Below, in pieces: positions 15,857-24,644 of a stretch of DNA of 52,583 bases. The notes below the pieces were generated by a model. The model was given only the letters and a program-made list of their open reading frames with translations. It had not been told where the DNA came from and did not search any database. Origin of the DNA: an uncultured Bacilli bacterium (GTDB taxonomy: Bacteria; Bacillota_I; Bacilli_A; ML615J-28; CAG-313); assembly GCA_904502205.1 (NCBI GenBank), contig CAJGDR010000001.1, forward strand, positions 1 to 52,583, in the 5' to 3' direction. Position numbers and translations under genes: made by a program. Each line of letters begins with the position of its first letter. Within the stretch, counting starts at the first letter, position 1.

Positions 15857-17599
15857 TTATAACGAATTAATTATTCTACTATATTCAATATTAGCATATG
15901 TTCTTAAGTCGTCAACTTTTCCCTCAGTTAAATAAGTATCTTCTAAAGAAATATGAACTATATCAATAAATTGACCTAGAATTAATTTTATTTGTTCTCC
16001 CAAGCTAGATTTATTATTAACTTGTTCATAAATAATTAATTTTTTAGTTTGTTTTAATTTTTCTAACATTTCATAATCCATTGGTTTAATTGAAATTGCG
16101 TTAATTAAACCAACGTTTTTATTTTCTAATAATTGTTTAATATGTAAAACATCGGATCCATAAGTCAAAACATTTATATCTTTAAGTTCTTTTTCAACTA
16201 TCCATTTATTAGGTTCAAACGTTTCAGATCCATTTGGTAAATATTTAGGATATCTTATCGCAATAGGTCCATCATGTTTTAAAGCATATTCTAAACATTT
16301 TACAGCATTTTCAATTGTTGAAGGTGCTAATATTGTCATATTTGGTAGTGGCAATAAATAAGAAATATCAAAAATACCTTGATGTGTATCACCATCATCT
16401 TCAACAATTCCTGCACGGTCGATACAAAATACAACATGCTTATTAGTTCTAGTAACATCATGAACTATTTGATCATATGCTCTTTGTAAAAAAGTTGAAT
16501 AAATAAAGACAATTGGAGTAACATTATTAGTTGCAAGAGCTGAAGCGATTTCTACCGCATTTTCTTCAGCAATCCCAACATCAATAATATTATTTGGTTT
16601 TTGATTTTGTAATTCATCAAGTCCACAACCAAGAGTCATTGCTGCTGAAATAACTTTGTATTTATCCTCATAATCAATTAAATATTTAGCAAAATAATTA
16701 CCTACTTGAAGTTTATTAGTACTAAGCATTTCACCAGTTTCGACATTAAATGGACCAACATGATGCCAAGTGCCAGTTTTATCTTCTTCTGCAAACTTAT
16801 AACCTTTACCTTTTGTTGTTTTTACATGTAAAACAATCGATTCTGGGTATTTTTTTGCAAAAGACAAATACTTTTCTAATTCTTTAATATTATGACCATC
16901 TATTCCAGAAAAATACTTCAAATTAAAAGCATCAAATAGACTTTTTTTGTAAATCGTACTTTTTAGACCTGATTTAATTTTATCTAACAAACCATGCATA
17001 AATTTAGGTGTAATTTTATAAATAAATGCTTTTTTTCTTTTAACTCTTATTTTATTAAATGTTTTAGCCATAGCACCAACATTCTTTGATACACTCATAT
17101 CATTATCATTGATTATGATAATTACTTTTATTTCTTTATGAGCACCAAGATAATTTAATGCTTCTAATGTTAATCCATTAGTTGCAGAAGCATCACCAAC
17201 AACAGCAATAACTTCTTTTTTGATGTTATTTTCTTTGTTTGCAAGTGCACAACCAATAGCTTGTGATACAGCTGTTGATGAATGACCTGCAGAAAATAAA
17301 TCAAATTCACTTTCTTCAGGTTTTGTAAAACCACTTATACCTTGATATTTTCTTAAAGTATTAAATTGTTCTTTTCGTCCTGTTAATATTTTATGAGCGT
17401 ATGTTTGATGTGATACATCAAAAATGATTTGATCAGTTGGAGTATCAAAAACTTTATGTAATGCAACAACTAATTCAACAACACCTAAATTGGATGATAA
17501 ATGACCACCATTTTTACTTACAACATCAATTATTTGTTTTCTAATATCTTCTGATAAAACATTAAGGTCTTTATCAGACATATTGCTTAGTTGTTTCAT
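15857..17599 (-). CDS. dxs: 1-deoxy-D-xylulose-5-phosphate synthase
   Basis: Thiamine-diphosphate enzyme that makes DXP from pyruvate and glyceraldehyde-3-phosphate, the first MEP step; 580 residues, somewhat shorter than the usual 620-640. Motifs: SHQTYAHKILTGR with the catalytic His near residue 64, the ThDP motif GDASATNG...NDNDMS (usual GDG is GDA), IAEENAVE (usual IAEQHAV), and the well-kept YSTFLQRAYDQIVHDV and DRAGIVEDDGDTHQG. The changes look like lineage variation, not inactivation. AAAGGAG precedes the ATG. It follows xseB at 19 bases; ispA, which usually lies between them, is missing. Confidence 0.94.
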   Translation of the reverse strand: MKQLSNMSDKDLNVLSEDIRKQIIDVVSKNGGHLSSNLGVVELVVALHKVFDTPTDQIIFDVSHQTYAHKILTGRKEQFNTLRKYQGISGFTKPEESEFDLFSAGHSSTAVSQAIGCALANKENNIKKEVIAVVGDASATNGLTLEALNYLGAHKEIKVIIIINDNDMSVSKNVGAMAKTFNKIRVKRKKAFIYKITPKFMHGLLDKIKSGLKSTIYKKSLFDAFNLKYFSGIDGHNIKELEKYLSFAKKYPESIVLHVKTTKGKGYKFAEEDKTGTWHHVGPFNVETGEMLSTNKLQVGNYFAKYLIDYEDKYKVISAAMTLGCGLDELQNQKPNNIIDVGIAEENAVEIASALATNNVTPIVFIYSTFLQRAYDQIVHDVTRTNKHVVFCIDRAGIVEDDGDTHQGIFDISYLLPLPNMTILAPSTIENAVKCLEYALKHDGPIAIRYPKYLPNGSETFEPNKWIVEKELKDINVLTYGSDVLHIKQLLENKNVGLINAISIKPMDYEMLEKLKQTKKLIIYEQVNNKSSLGEQIKLILGQFIDIVHISLEDTYLTEGKVDDLRTYANIEYSRIINSL

Positions 17600-17618
17600 A
17601 ATGTACTCCTTTCTTCAA

Positions 17619-17801
17619 TTAATTCATTTTTTTAACAATTACCTCTTTAGCTTGTTCTAGTTGTTTTTGTAATTCAGCACTTAACTGAATTCCTTGTTGA
17701 TATTTACGAACAGCTTCATCTAAGCTTAAATTGCCTTTTTCAAGTTCATCAACAATTAAAGACAATTCTTCCATCATTTGTTCAAATGTTTTATTTTCCA
17801 T
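17619..17801 (-). CDS. xseB: Exodeoxyribonuclease VII small subunit
   Basis: Small helical subunit of exonuclease VII, which binds the large subunit in the single-strand-specific nuclease; 60 residues. It starts KTFEQMMEELSLIVDELEKGNLSLDEAVRKYQQG, the family signature of two antiparallel helices. GAGG precedes the ATG, and the start lies inside the end of xseA (11-base overlap), which couples translation of the two subunits. Confidence 0.95.
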   Translation of the reverse strand: MENKTFEQMMEELSLIVDELEKGNLSLDEAVRKYQQGIQLSAELQKQLEQAKEVIVKKMN

Positions 17802-19158
17802 TTTTTTCCTCTTTAATTTGTAAAATTTGTGTTTCTATCTCACCATCAAACATCTTTACTCTTAATTTTTCATTTAAAGTAAGATCTTTAACTGACGAAA
17901 TAACATTATCTTTTTGATAGGCTATACTATATCCTTTTTTCATTACATTTAAAGGATTTAATAAAATTAACTTATCAATATTGTTTATAATATTATCTTC
18001 AATATTCGTTATACTATTTTGAAATTTAATATGTAAGTTATTGTTTATTGATTCAAACTTATTACTATTATTACTAATGATATGATTTAACATTAAATTT
18101 AAGTAATTTTTTGATTGTTGAATTTTTTCAATCTTTTGTTCAATCATAGTAATTGGTGATAAAGTCTTTAACTTTTCATATAAACTTATATACTTATTTT
18201 CATAAACGTTAATGATTTGATTAAATTTTGATAATGCATAAGAATTAACTATATTATTATATTGAATATTCAACTTTTGTAAATAGCTACGATATGAACT
18301 TTTCAATCGTTGTTCGACAATTGAAATATTTTCTAATATTTCATTTTTATCTTTACAAGCCAACATTGCAGCACCTGTAGGGGTTGGAGCGCGCATCGAA
18401 GCAACAAAATCACAAATACTGTAATCACCTTCATGACCAACAGCTGAAATTGTTGGAAATGGAGCAGCAAATAAAGTTCTAGCTAATGTTTCATCATTAA
18501 AACATGATAAATCTTCAAAGCTACCACCACCGCGTCCAATTATTAAACAATCAATTGAATCATTTGTATACGCTTCTTTTAATGCTCTAACTAAATCTTT
18601 AGGTGCATCTTCTCCTTGAACTAAAGCTGGATACAGTAAAATCTCAACAAGAGGATATCTTTTATTAATTGTTGATACGATATCATTAATGGCTTCTCCT
18701 GTTGCAGATGTAATAACAGCAATTTTTCTAGGATATTCAGGTAATGGTTTTTTGAATTTTTGATCAAATAAACCTTCAGCTTGTAGTTTTTCTTTTAAAT
18801 CTAAGAATTCTTGATATAATGCACCAAGTCCTGCTTTTTCTAATTTTTTACAAATTATTGAATACGTACCTCTTTTTTCATATACGCCAACTTTACCTAC
18901 AACCTGAACTAGCATACCATCAGTAATTTCAAAATTAATCGATTTATTTGAAGGATAAAACATCATTGCTGATATTTCACTAAATTCGTCTTTAATTGAA
19001 AAGTAAAAATGTTTACCAGATACCTTAAAATTAGAAATTTCACCTTCTAAATATACATTTTGAAGGTGAATGTCCATATCAAATTTATATGATAAATATC
19101 TATTTAATGCTGATACTGATAAAAAGCGAGCATTTTTAAAATCATCATTATTTGTCAT
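17791..19158 (-). CDS. xseA: Exodeoxyribonuclease VII large subunit
   Basis: Catalytic subunit of the single-strand exonuclease used in recombination and mismatch repair; 455 residues. The N-terminal OB fold (about 10-105, LSVSALNRYLSYKFD...LEGEISNFK) precedes the catalytic core with AVITSATGEAINDI, IIGRGGGSFEDL, FNDETLARTLF, SAVGHEGD and DFVASMRAPTPTGAAML. The C-terminal part is helical and unusually Asn-rich and AT-rich. It overlaps both neighbours (nusB by 11 bases and xseB by 11). Confidence 0.96.
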   Translation of the reverse strand: MTNNDDFKNARFLSVSALNRYLSYKFDMDIHLQNVYLEGEISNFKVSGKHFYFSIKDEFSEISAMMFYPSNKSINFEITDGMLVQVVGKVGVYEKRGTYSIICKKLEKAGLGALYQEFLDLKEKLQAEGLFDQKFKKPLPEYPRKIAVITSATGEAINDIVSTINKRYPLVEILLYPALVQGEDAPKDLVRALKEAYTNDSIDCLIIGRGGGSFEDLSCFNDETLARTLFAAPFPTISAVGHEGDYSICDFVASMRAPTPTGAAMLACKDKNEILENISIVEQRLKSSYRSYLQKLNIQYNNIVNSYALSKFNQIINVYENKYISLYEKLKTLSPITMIEQKIEKIQQSKNYLNLMLNHIISNNSNKFESINNNLHIKFQNSITNIEDNIINNIDKLILLNPLNVMKKGYSIAYQKDNVISSVKDLTLNEKLRVKMFDGEIETQILQIKEEKNGK

Positions 19159-19618
19159 TGATTAAATCCTGATGAATTTTGTCTAAAAGACGATTATTAA
19201 ATTTAGTTTGTAAACCATCATCTAAATTTGAATATTCTTTTGTTAATTCTAAGGCTTCATCTATAATAATGTTATGTGCAACACTGCCTTGTTGTAATTC
19301 ATATGCGGCAAGTCTAATAATGGCACGATCTACATAATTAATTCTAGATAAAGTATAATTTTCTAAATTTCTAGTTATTAAAATATCGATATCTGCTTTA
19401 TTTTTATTAATATTTATAATTGTTTCTTTTATAAAATTATATTCACTTTCTGAACAACTATATTCCTCTAAATTAAGTGGTAATTCTTTTTCATTTAAAG
19501 GATCAATTGCGTATGCGATAGCTAAATCTAAAGCTTCATCTTCGATATTAAATTGTTTGTTAATATCTAATTGGTATAAAACACGAATTACTACAATTCG
19601 ACAAGTATGACGATCCAT
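19148..19618 (-). CDS. nusB: Transcription antitermination factor NusB
   Basis: RNA-binding factor that works with NusE/S10 in rRNA antitermination; 156 residues, all-helical. Family features include the N-terminal RIVVIRVLYQLDI (about 7-19), and the C-terminal LTKEYSNLDDGLQTKFNNRLLDKI, which ends the NusB domain. It is the first gene of the nusB-xseA-xseB-dxs unit. Upstream lies the lipoprotein gene at only 14 bases, so transcription may start even further upstream. Confidence 0.93.
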   Translation of the reverse strand: MDRHTCRIVVIRVLYQLDINKQFNIEDEALDLAIAYAIDPLNEKELPLNLEEYSCSESEYNFIKETIININKNKADIDILITRNLENYTLSRINYVDRAIIRLAAYELQQGSVAHNIIIDEALELTKEYSNLDDGLQTKFNNRLLDKIHQDLINDK

Positions 19619-19632
19619 ATTTTTCTCTCTTT

Positions 19633-21093
19633 CTAATCACTAATTTCTATTCTAAATGGTAATACAGGATAATCATATACATTGTACAAATTACATTTAT
19701 ACAAGTCATAATTTTCTGCATATGAAATAACTAATTCCATATCTTCATTGAAGATTAAATCATTTAATTCAATAATAATTTGATTTTCTTCGATTTCAAA
19801 TTGATAATTTAATAAAATTCCATCTGATGTTTTTACATTTAAACCGTAAATTTCATCAACTTTATTCAATTTGATGTCATTACTAAATGTTAATGTTATT
19901 GTATTATAATTAATTACAGCGTTAGTAAACATTGAATATTTAGTTTCTCTTTGTTTTTGATAAGTATATTCTAAAACATTTTGTGCAATGCGATTTACAA
20001 ATTTATTAGGTGAAAAAACATAATTTACATCAGCTGAAATTAAATTTTCTTCTAAAACATGACAATCATATGTAGGGATAATTTGAACATTATTAACTAA
20101 ATATGTTGCTTGTTCTTGTGCACTTCTTAGTTCATTAGCAAATTCCAAATTTACAAAACCATTTTGTATTGAATAAATATCAATTTCACCTTTAAAATAA
20201 TTTATATAATCCAAAAAGATATTTGATGTTAAATATGTATAGTTATTCATTAATTTATAAATATCAGAATTACTATTTACATTAAAATCAGTAACACCTT
20301 GTTGCCAAATCATTCCACGAATTGATAACCCGTTTAATTCACTTAAATATGTTTTATTCATAGAACTTAATGTATTTGTTTTTAAAACTACGTTATCAAC
20401 TGAAGGAATATAACGATTAATTCCTTGTAAATAATTATTAATTTTTAATTGATTAGATGCAGTAAAATGAGAAATCCAAGCATCGGCATTACCAAATGGT
20501 AATGTAGAATCAATTATTGCAACTGGTACATTTATCTTATTTATTAATTCTTCAGCAAATTTATACGCTATTGCATAAGCTTGTGAATTATTATCAAAAT
20601 TTGTCCATGAATATTCATTATTATTATAATTAAAAATACGAACATATTCATTATATTCATTTGATGCAGGAACAACTTCGTTTAATTGTTCACCAGCAAA
20701 CATCCAAACTTCACCAAATAAAATATTATTATATTCATGTGTATGAACAGAATCTGTAATAACTATTTTGTACTTGTTATAGCTTCCATTAGGTGCTACA
20801 ATTTTAACACTAAATTCACCATTATTATCTGCGATATCACTTGCTGTATTAATTAAAGATCCATTTTGATCGTAAATATCAATTTTTAACAATACACCAT
20901 TTTCTGATACACCACTAATAACAAATTCTTTGTTTTGTAAGAAAACAGCATTATCTTTTAAATAATTACAAACAGTAAAATCATGAGTCGGTTTAATACC
21001 ATTATCAACTGGATTATCATCGTTTGGTTGATTACAACCAACTAATAAAATAAAAGTGATTAAAATGATTATTAGATTAGTTAACTTTTTCAT
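19633..21093 (-). CDS. Lipoprotein related to sialate O-acetylesterases, catalytic residues missing
   Basis: A 486-residue surface lipoprotein: hydrophobic signal ending LVGC with Cys20. The body follows the SASA/SGNH esterase plan: an Ig-like N-terminal part with DNNGEFSVKI, the block I region ILFGEVWMFAGEQLNE (about 124-139) and the block III region IRGMIWQQGVTD (258-269). In active relatives these read GDVWLCSGQSNM and GVIWYQGESN; here the nucleophile Ser is absent (GEQLN) and the ESN is VTD. A C-terminal domain (about 390-486) looks like the usual Big/Ig-type tail. It is probably a binding protein or a very altered esterase. It sits before nusB on the same strand. Confidence 0.65.
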   Translation of the reverse strand: MKKLTNLIIILITFILLVGCNQPNDDNPVDNGIKPTHDFTVCNYLKDNAVFLQNKEFVISGVSENGVLLKIDIYDQNGSLINTASDIADNNGEFSVKIVAPNGSYNKYKIVITDSVHTHEYNNILFGEVWMFAGEQLNEVVPASNEYNEYVRIFNYNNNEYSWTNFDNNSQAYAIAYKFAEELINKINVPVAIIDSTLPFGNADAWISHFTASNQLKINNYLQGINRYIPSVDNVVLKTNTLSSMNKTYLSELNGLSIRGMIWQQGVTDFNVNSNSDIYKLMNNYTYLTSNIFLDYINYFKGEIDIYSIQNGFVNLEFANELRSAQEQATYLVNNVQIIPTYDCHVLEENLISADVNYVFSPNKFVNRIAQNVLEYTYQKQRETKYSMFTNAVINYNTITLTFSNDIKLNKVDEIYGLNVKTSDGILLNYQFEIEENQIIIELNDLIFNEDMELVISYAENYDLYKCNLYNVYDYPVLPFRIEISD

Positions 21094-21169
21094 AAAGCAC
21101 CTCTTTTATCTATTAGTATTATTATACAACAAAATAACAATTTTTTAAAGTAAAAAACGATTTTTTTGA

Positions 21170-22249
21170 TTATTTTATCATTATAACTCTCTTTTTCAGT
21201 GCATTAAGTATTTTATTAATTAAAAGTTCTTTATTTTTAATCTTTTTAGCAAGTAAAATTTGATTTTTTGCTCTTAAATAATTATGTTTAGCAAATTTTA
21301 CTGAAAAATATTTATCACCATCTAAATAATCTGTTAGAAACCGCATTCCACATTCATAAGTTATCATTAAAATACTGTCATATAGGTGTTCAAGTTCAGA
21401 AATATCTAATTTATCACCAATAGCACTTAAATAACCAATAGAAAAATATATAAAATTATTTAGTGAAAAATCAATATCTTCAAATTTGAAACATTCTTCC
21501 GATGTATTAGAACCGATACTTCGAAGTGCATCTCCATAATCAAATAGAATTGTACCTGGCATTACAGTATCTAAGTCAATCAAACATTTTCCTTTATTTG
21601 TTGTTTTACTAAATACTAAATTATTTATTTTAGTATCATTGTGTACAACTCTTTTGGGAATTAGATTATTTTTAAGTAACTCATTTAAATTTATGACATT
21701 CTTCTTTTCTTCTATTATGTAGCTATAAATTTCCATTACTTCTTGTTGTTTATAATTTGTGCTATTTTGATATGCAGAAACTAAATTATCAAAACGACTA
21801 TCAGTATCATGAAAGTTTTTAATAGTTTCTTTTATTTTTGTTGAATCAAAATCTAAGAGTTGACGATGAAATAATCCTATAGTTTTACCCATTTCATAAA
21901 GTTGCTTTGTATTTATGACTTTATCATAAAAGATAGAATCACTCAAATAATTGTAACAACGGTATACTTCTTCATTTTTTATTAAATAATAATTTCCTGT
22001 TTTTGTACTAATTAATTTAAGCATTTCACAATTATTTACTTTATTTTTTAGATGTTCTATTACTAGTTTAATATTAGTCATTACATCAATTGGTTGTTTA
22101 AATACGCTACTGTTTATTTTTTGAATAATGTATTTATTAGTAGTTGTCGTTACAATATACGTTTTATTAATTAATCCAATATTGTTTTCTATAACATCAA
22201 TTATTTCACCATCCAAGTCAAAATTTAACGCAATTTCATAAATATCCAT
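21170..22249 (-). CDS. Phosphotransferase-family kinase, N-acetylhexosamine 1-kinase-like
   Basis: Aminoglycoside-phosphotransferase fold, 359 residues. The catalytic loop VVHNDTKINNLVF and the metal motif CLIDLDTVMPGTILFDYGDALR match NahK (N-acetylhexosamine 1-kinase), and the MRFLTDYLDGDKYF tail motif is also shared. It would phosphorylate GlcNAc/GalNAc at C1 using ATP. In bifidobacteria the partner is a lacto-N-biose phosphorylase; no such gene is in the window. The ATG at 22249 is chosen over an upstream GTG because GTGAT is spaced for it. It could alternatively act on another sugar or an amino-alcohol. Confidence 0.75.
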   Translation of the reverse strand: MDIYEIALNFDLDGEIIDVIENNIGLINKTYIVTTTTNKYIIQKINSSVFKQPIDVMTNIKLVIEHLKNKVNNCEMLKLISTKTGNYYLIKNEEVYRCYNYLSDSIFYDKVINTKQLYEMGKTIGLFHRQLLDFDSTKIKETIKNFHDTDSRFDNLVSAYQNSTNYKQQEVMEIYSYIIEEKKNVINLNELLKNNLIPKRVVHNDTKINNLVFSKTTNKGKCLIDLDTVMPGTILFDYGDALRSIGSNTSEECFKFEDIDFSLNNFIYFSIGYLSAIGDKLDISELEHLYDSILMITYECGMRFLTDYLDGDKYFSVKFAKHNYLRAKNQILLAKKIKNKELLINKILNALKKRVIMIK

Positions 22250-22342
22250 TATTATCACATCCTATAATATTATATTCGCATTTTTTTATTTAGTGATTCG
22301 CAAGATATACTATTATATTCATTTAATGGCTTCTTAATGCAA

Positions 22343-22372
22343 AAAAGAAGAAACACTACTGTTTCTTCTTTT
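22343..22372 (-). terminator. Terminator overlapping the end of the 61-residue gene
   Basis: A 12-bp stem (22343-22354 with 22361-22372) contains the last Lys codons and the stop of the small gene, and is followed on the minus strand by a T-run. Confidence 0.8.
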
Positions 22373-22541
22373 GTTCTAAGTTCATATTATCATATCTAAT
22401 ATCTTCATACTGAGAAAGTAAATAATCGTATCTTTCACGACTATCAACATATAATTGAGAATCAATATCTTCTCCAAATTCGTTTTTACCTAAACCCATT
22501 GAATTATCATAAAGATCGTAAATTTTAATTTTCTTTTTCAT
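22356..22541 (-). CDS. Small charged protein (61 residues), unknown
   Basis: No family recognised. The sequence is acidic and tyrosine-rich (YDLYDNSMGLG, DSQLYVDSRERYDYLLSQYED) and ends EQKKKQ; no membrane segment or Cys motif. AGGGGT seven bases before the ATG at 22541 supports the start, and a terminator overlaps the stop. It lies 54 bases behind trmL on the same strand, so it is likely the last gene of the MATE-trmL unit. Confidence 0.65.
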   Translation of the reverse strand: MKKKIKIYDLYDNSMGLGKNEFGEDIDSQLYVDSRERYDYLLSQYEDIRYDNMNLEQKKKQ

Positions 22542-22595
22542 AAATACCCCTATAATATTATTTGTAAAAATACTAATAATATTATAGAAAACCAT

Positions 22596-23114
22596 TTATT
22601 TTAATAAGAAATCTTTTCCTTTTAATGTTTCAGGTTCATATCTAAATAAATCATTATAATCTTGTTGTCTTAATGCTTCAAAAATGCAAATTGCAGCTAC
22701 ATTACTAATATTTAATGATCTAATTTTGTCATTTGTTGGTATTCTAATACAATCATCTAAATGATCTTTTAAAATTTCTTTTGGGATTCCTGTAGATTCT
22801 TTACCAATAACAAAATAATATGTTTCATTTGGATCACTTAGTTCTAAAGCATGAGGAGTTTTCATTCCATATCTTGTTAAAAAATACATTTTACCTTGAT
22901 TTTTAGAAGTAAAATCTTCCCAATTTTCATAAACCGAAAAGTGTACATTTGGTAAATAATTTACAGCTGATCTTTTTAAGTGAGCATCATCTAATAAAAA
23001 ACCTAGTGGTTTAATAAAATGTAAATGTGTATCAGTTCCTGCACATGTACGCATTATGTTTCCTGAATTTTGAGGAATCTCAGGTTCAAATAATACAATA
23101 TTGTTTTTAGCCAT
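22596..23114 (-). CDS. trmL: tRNA (cytidine(34)-2'-O)-methyltransferase TrmL
   Basis: SPOUT-class enzyme that methylates the wobble base of tRNA-Leu using SAM; 172 residues. Family motifs: VLFEPEIPQNSGNIMRTCAGT (7-27, in part), PLGF (36-39), YFVIGKESTGIP (about 101-112) and the knot motif IRIPTNDKIRSLNISNVAAI. GGAGG lies within the end of the MATE gene, whose stop is one base before the TrmL ATG. Interestingly a tRNA-Leu(CAA), a known TrmL substrate, lies 4.6 kb away in the window. Confidence 0.94.
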   Translation of the reverse strand: MAKNNIVLFEPEIPQNSGNIMRTCAGTDTHLHFIKPLGFLLDDAHLKRSAVNYLPNVHFSVYENWEDFTSKNQGKMYFLTRYGMKTPHALELSDPNETYYFVIGKESTGIPKEILKDHLDDCIRIPTNDKIRSLNISNVAAICIFEALRQQDYNDLFRYEPETLKGKDFLLK

Positions 23115-23115
23115 A

Positions 23116-24543
23116 CTATGCCTCCATCACTTCTTTTTTCAATTTTTGTTGTAAACGTGTTGCACGTGGTTCGTAGTCGACAAAAGTATATAAAATACAA
23201 CCAACAATCATCGAACCAAAATTACTAATTGTCATACAAATCCAAACTGCTTGATAACCTACATTTAAGAAATGGACCATAATTAAAAGTACTGGTATTC
23301 TGAAAACCCATAATCTAATTGTTGACATCCATAAAGACAAATCAGTTCTTCCCGCGCCTTGGAAACAGCCAATGAAACATTGGAAAATGCCCATAAGTGG
23401 TAATCCCATTAATAAGAATACAACATAACGAACGCATAAAGCAACTTCATTAGGATTTGACAAGAAAATACGTGTCAATGTTTCTTTAAATGGATATAAA
23501 ATTAATGCTCCTATTGAAGTCATTGAAACAACCAAAATAATTGATTGAATAAAGGCTTTTTCAGCACGTTTTTTATTTCCAGCACCAATATTTTGTCCTA
23601 CAAAAGTTGCAAGTACAGTTCCTATACCCATAACCGGGAATAATAATAATGAATTGATTCTACCACCAATAGAAATCGGTGCTAAAATACTATAACCAAT
23701 ATCTCCCATTGAATTTTGATAGCCAGACATTGTACCATTAATAATTAAAAATGCTAACGATGTGAAAGCTTGAGAAATTGCTGCTGGTGCACCAAGTGTA
23801 AAAATCTTCTTATCATATTTCCAATCTGGAAGTAAGTTTTCTTTAGAAAGTCGTAAACTTTTACTTTTCATTAAATGAATAATACAAGCTGGAATAATAA
23901 TCATATTTGCTATAACAGTACCGATAGCAGCACCTGATAGATCCATACCCATGCCATAAATAAATATTGCAGTTAAAATAATATTTAAAATGATTGATGA
24001 ACCATTAATAATTACCGGTGTAAGAGTATCACCTTGGGACTGACGAGTTGCTTGATATGCGTAAAAGATAAATAAACCTGTTAATTCAAATGATCTAATA
24101 CGAATATAAGTTAATGAATAATCATATAACGCACCTTGAGCATCCATAAGTTTTAAAATTGATGGTGCTAAGAAAAACAATAGTACATTAAAAATAATCC
24201 CAACTAGTCCACAAAGCATTAACAATTGTCCGCTAACCTTAGATGCACGATCTTCTTTTTTCGCACCAATATATTGGCTCATTAAAGCAGTACCTGCTGT
24301 CATCATCCCAATAGCTAAAGCTTGACAAATCGTCATAATAGGCGACACAAAACCAATCGCAGATATCTGAGCACTGACAGCTGATTCAGCAGCATCCATT
24401 TTAGATACTAAAAATGTATCTACAACATCATGAAACGCTTTGATAATATTATTTAACATTACTGGAAGTGCTAATAATAATATACCTTTCACAATGTTTT
24501 TATCATGTAATATTAAATGTTCTTTATTTCTAGTAGTTTTCAT
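23116..24543 (-). CDS. MATE-family multidrug/sodium efflux transporter
   Basis: Twelve-helix membrane exporter of 475 residues. MATE features: the N-terminal ALPVMLNNIIKAFHDVVDTFLVSKM (about 27-51, in part), the repeat PIMTICQALAIGMMTAGTALMSQYIGA, and the second-half equivalent GIGTVLATFVGQNIGAGNKKRAE. It belongs to the NorM/DinF-like branch. An extended -10 (TGATATAAT) and GAGGAAAAA precede the ATG. The substrate cannot be told from sequence. Confidence 0.9.
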   Translation of the reverse strand: MKTTRNKEHLILHDKNIVKGILLLALPVMLNNIIKAFHDVVDTFLVSKMDAAESAVSAQISAIGFVSPIMTICQALAIGMMTAGTALMSQYIGAKKEDRASKVSGQLLMLCGLVGIIFNVLLFFLAPSILKLMDAQGALYDYSLTYIRIRSFELTGLFIFYAYQATRQSQGDTLTPVIINGSSIILNIILTAIFIYGMGMDLSGAAIGTVIANMIIIPACIIHLMKSKSLRLSKENLLPDWKYDKKIFTLGAPAAISQAFTSLAFLIINGTMSGYQNSMGDIGYSILAPISIGGRINSLLLFPVMGIGTVLATFVGQNIGAGNKKRAEKAFIQSIILVVSMTSIGALILYPFKETLTRIFLSNPNEVALCVRYVVFLLMGLPLMGIFQCFIGCFQGAGRTDLSLWMSTIRLWVFRIPVLLIMVHFLNVGYQAVWICMTISNFGSMIVGCILYTFVDYEPRATRLQQKLKKEVMEA

Positions 24544-24605
24544 AATTTTTTCCTCAATATGAATATTATATCATAAAATACCTACTTTGTTTAGTAAAAT
24601 GTAAT

Positions 24606-24637
24606 AAAAAAATGACATTTTTTCAAATGTCATTTTT
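24606..24637 (-). terminator. Terminator after the MFS gene
   Basis: A stem of about 12 bp (AAATGACATTT with AAATGTCATTT) followed by seven Ts on the minus strand. Confidence 0.85.
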
Positions 24638-24644
24638 ATTACAA

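Noticed and set aside
18313..19603. Additional 0A-box heptamers (18313-18319 and 19597-19603; also 30982-30988)
   Set aside because: All lie inside coding sequence (xseA, nusB, the histidine phosphatase gene). Several such heptamers are expected by chance in a window of this length and base composition.
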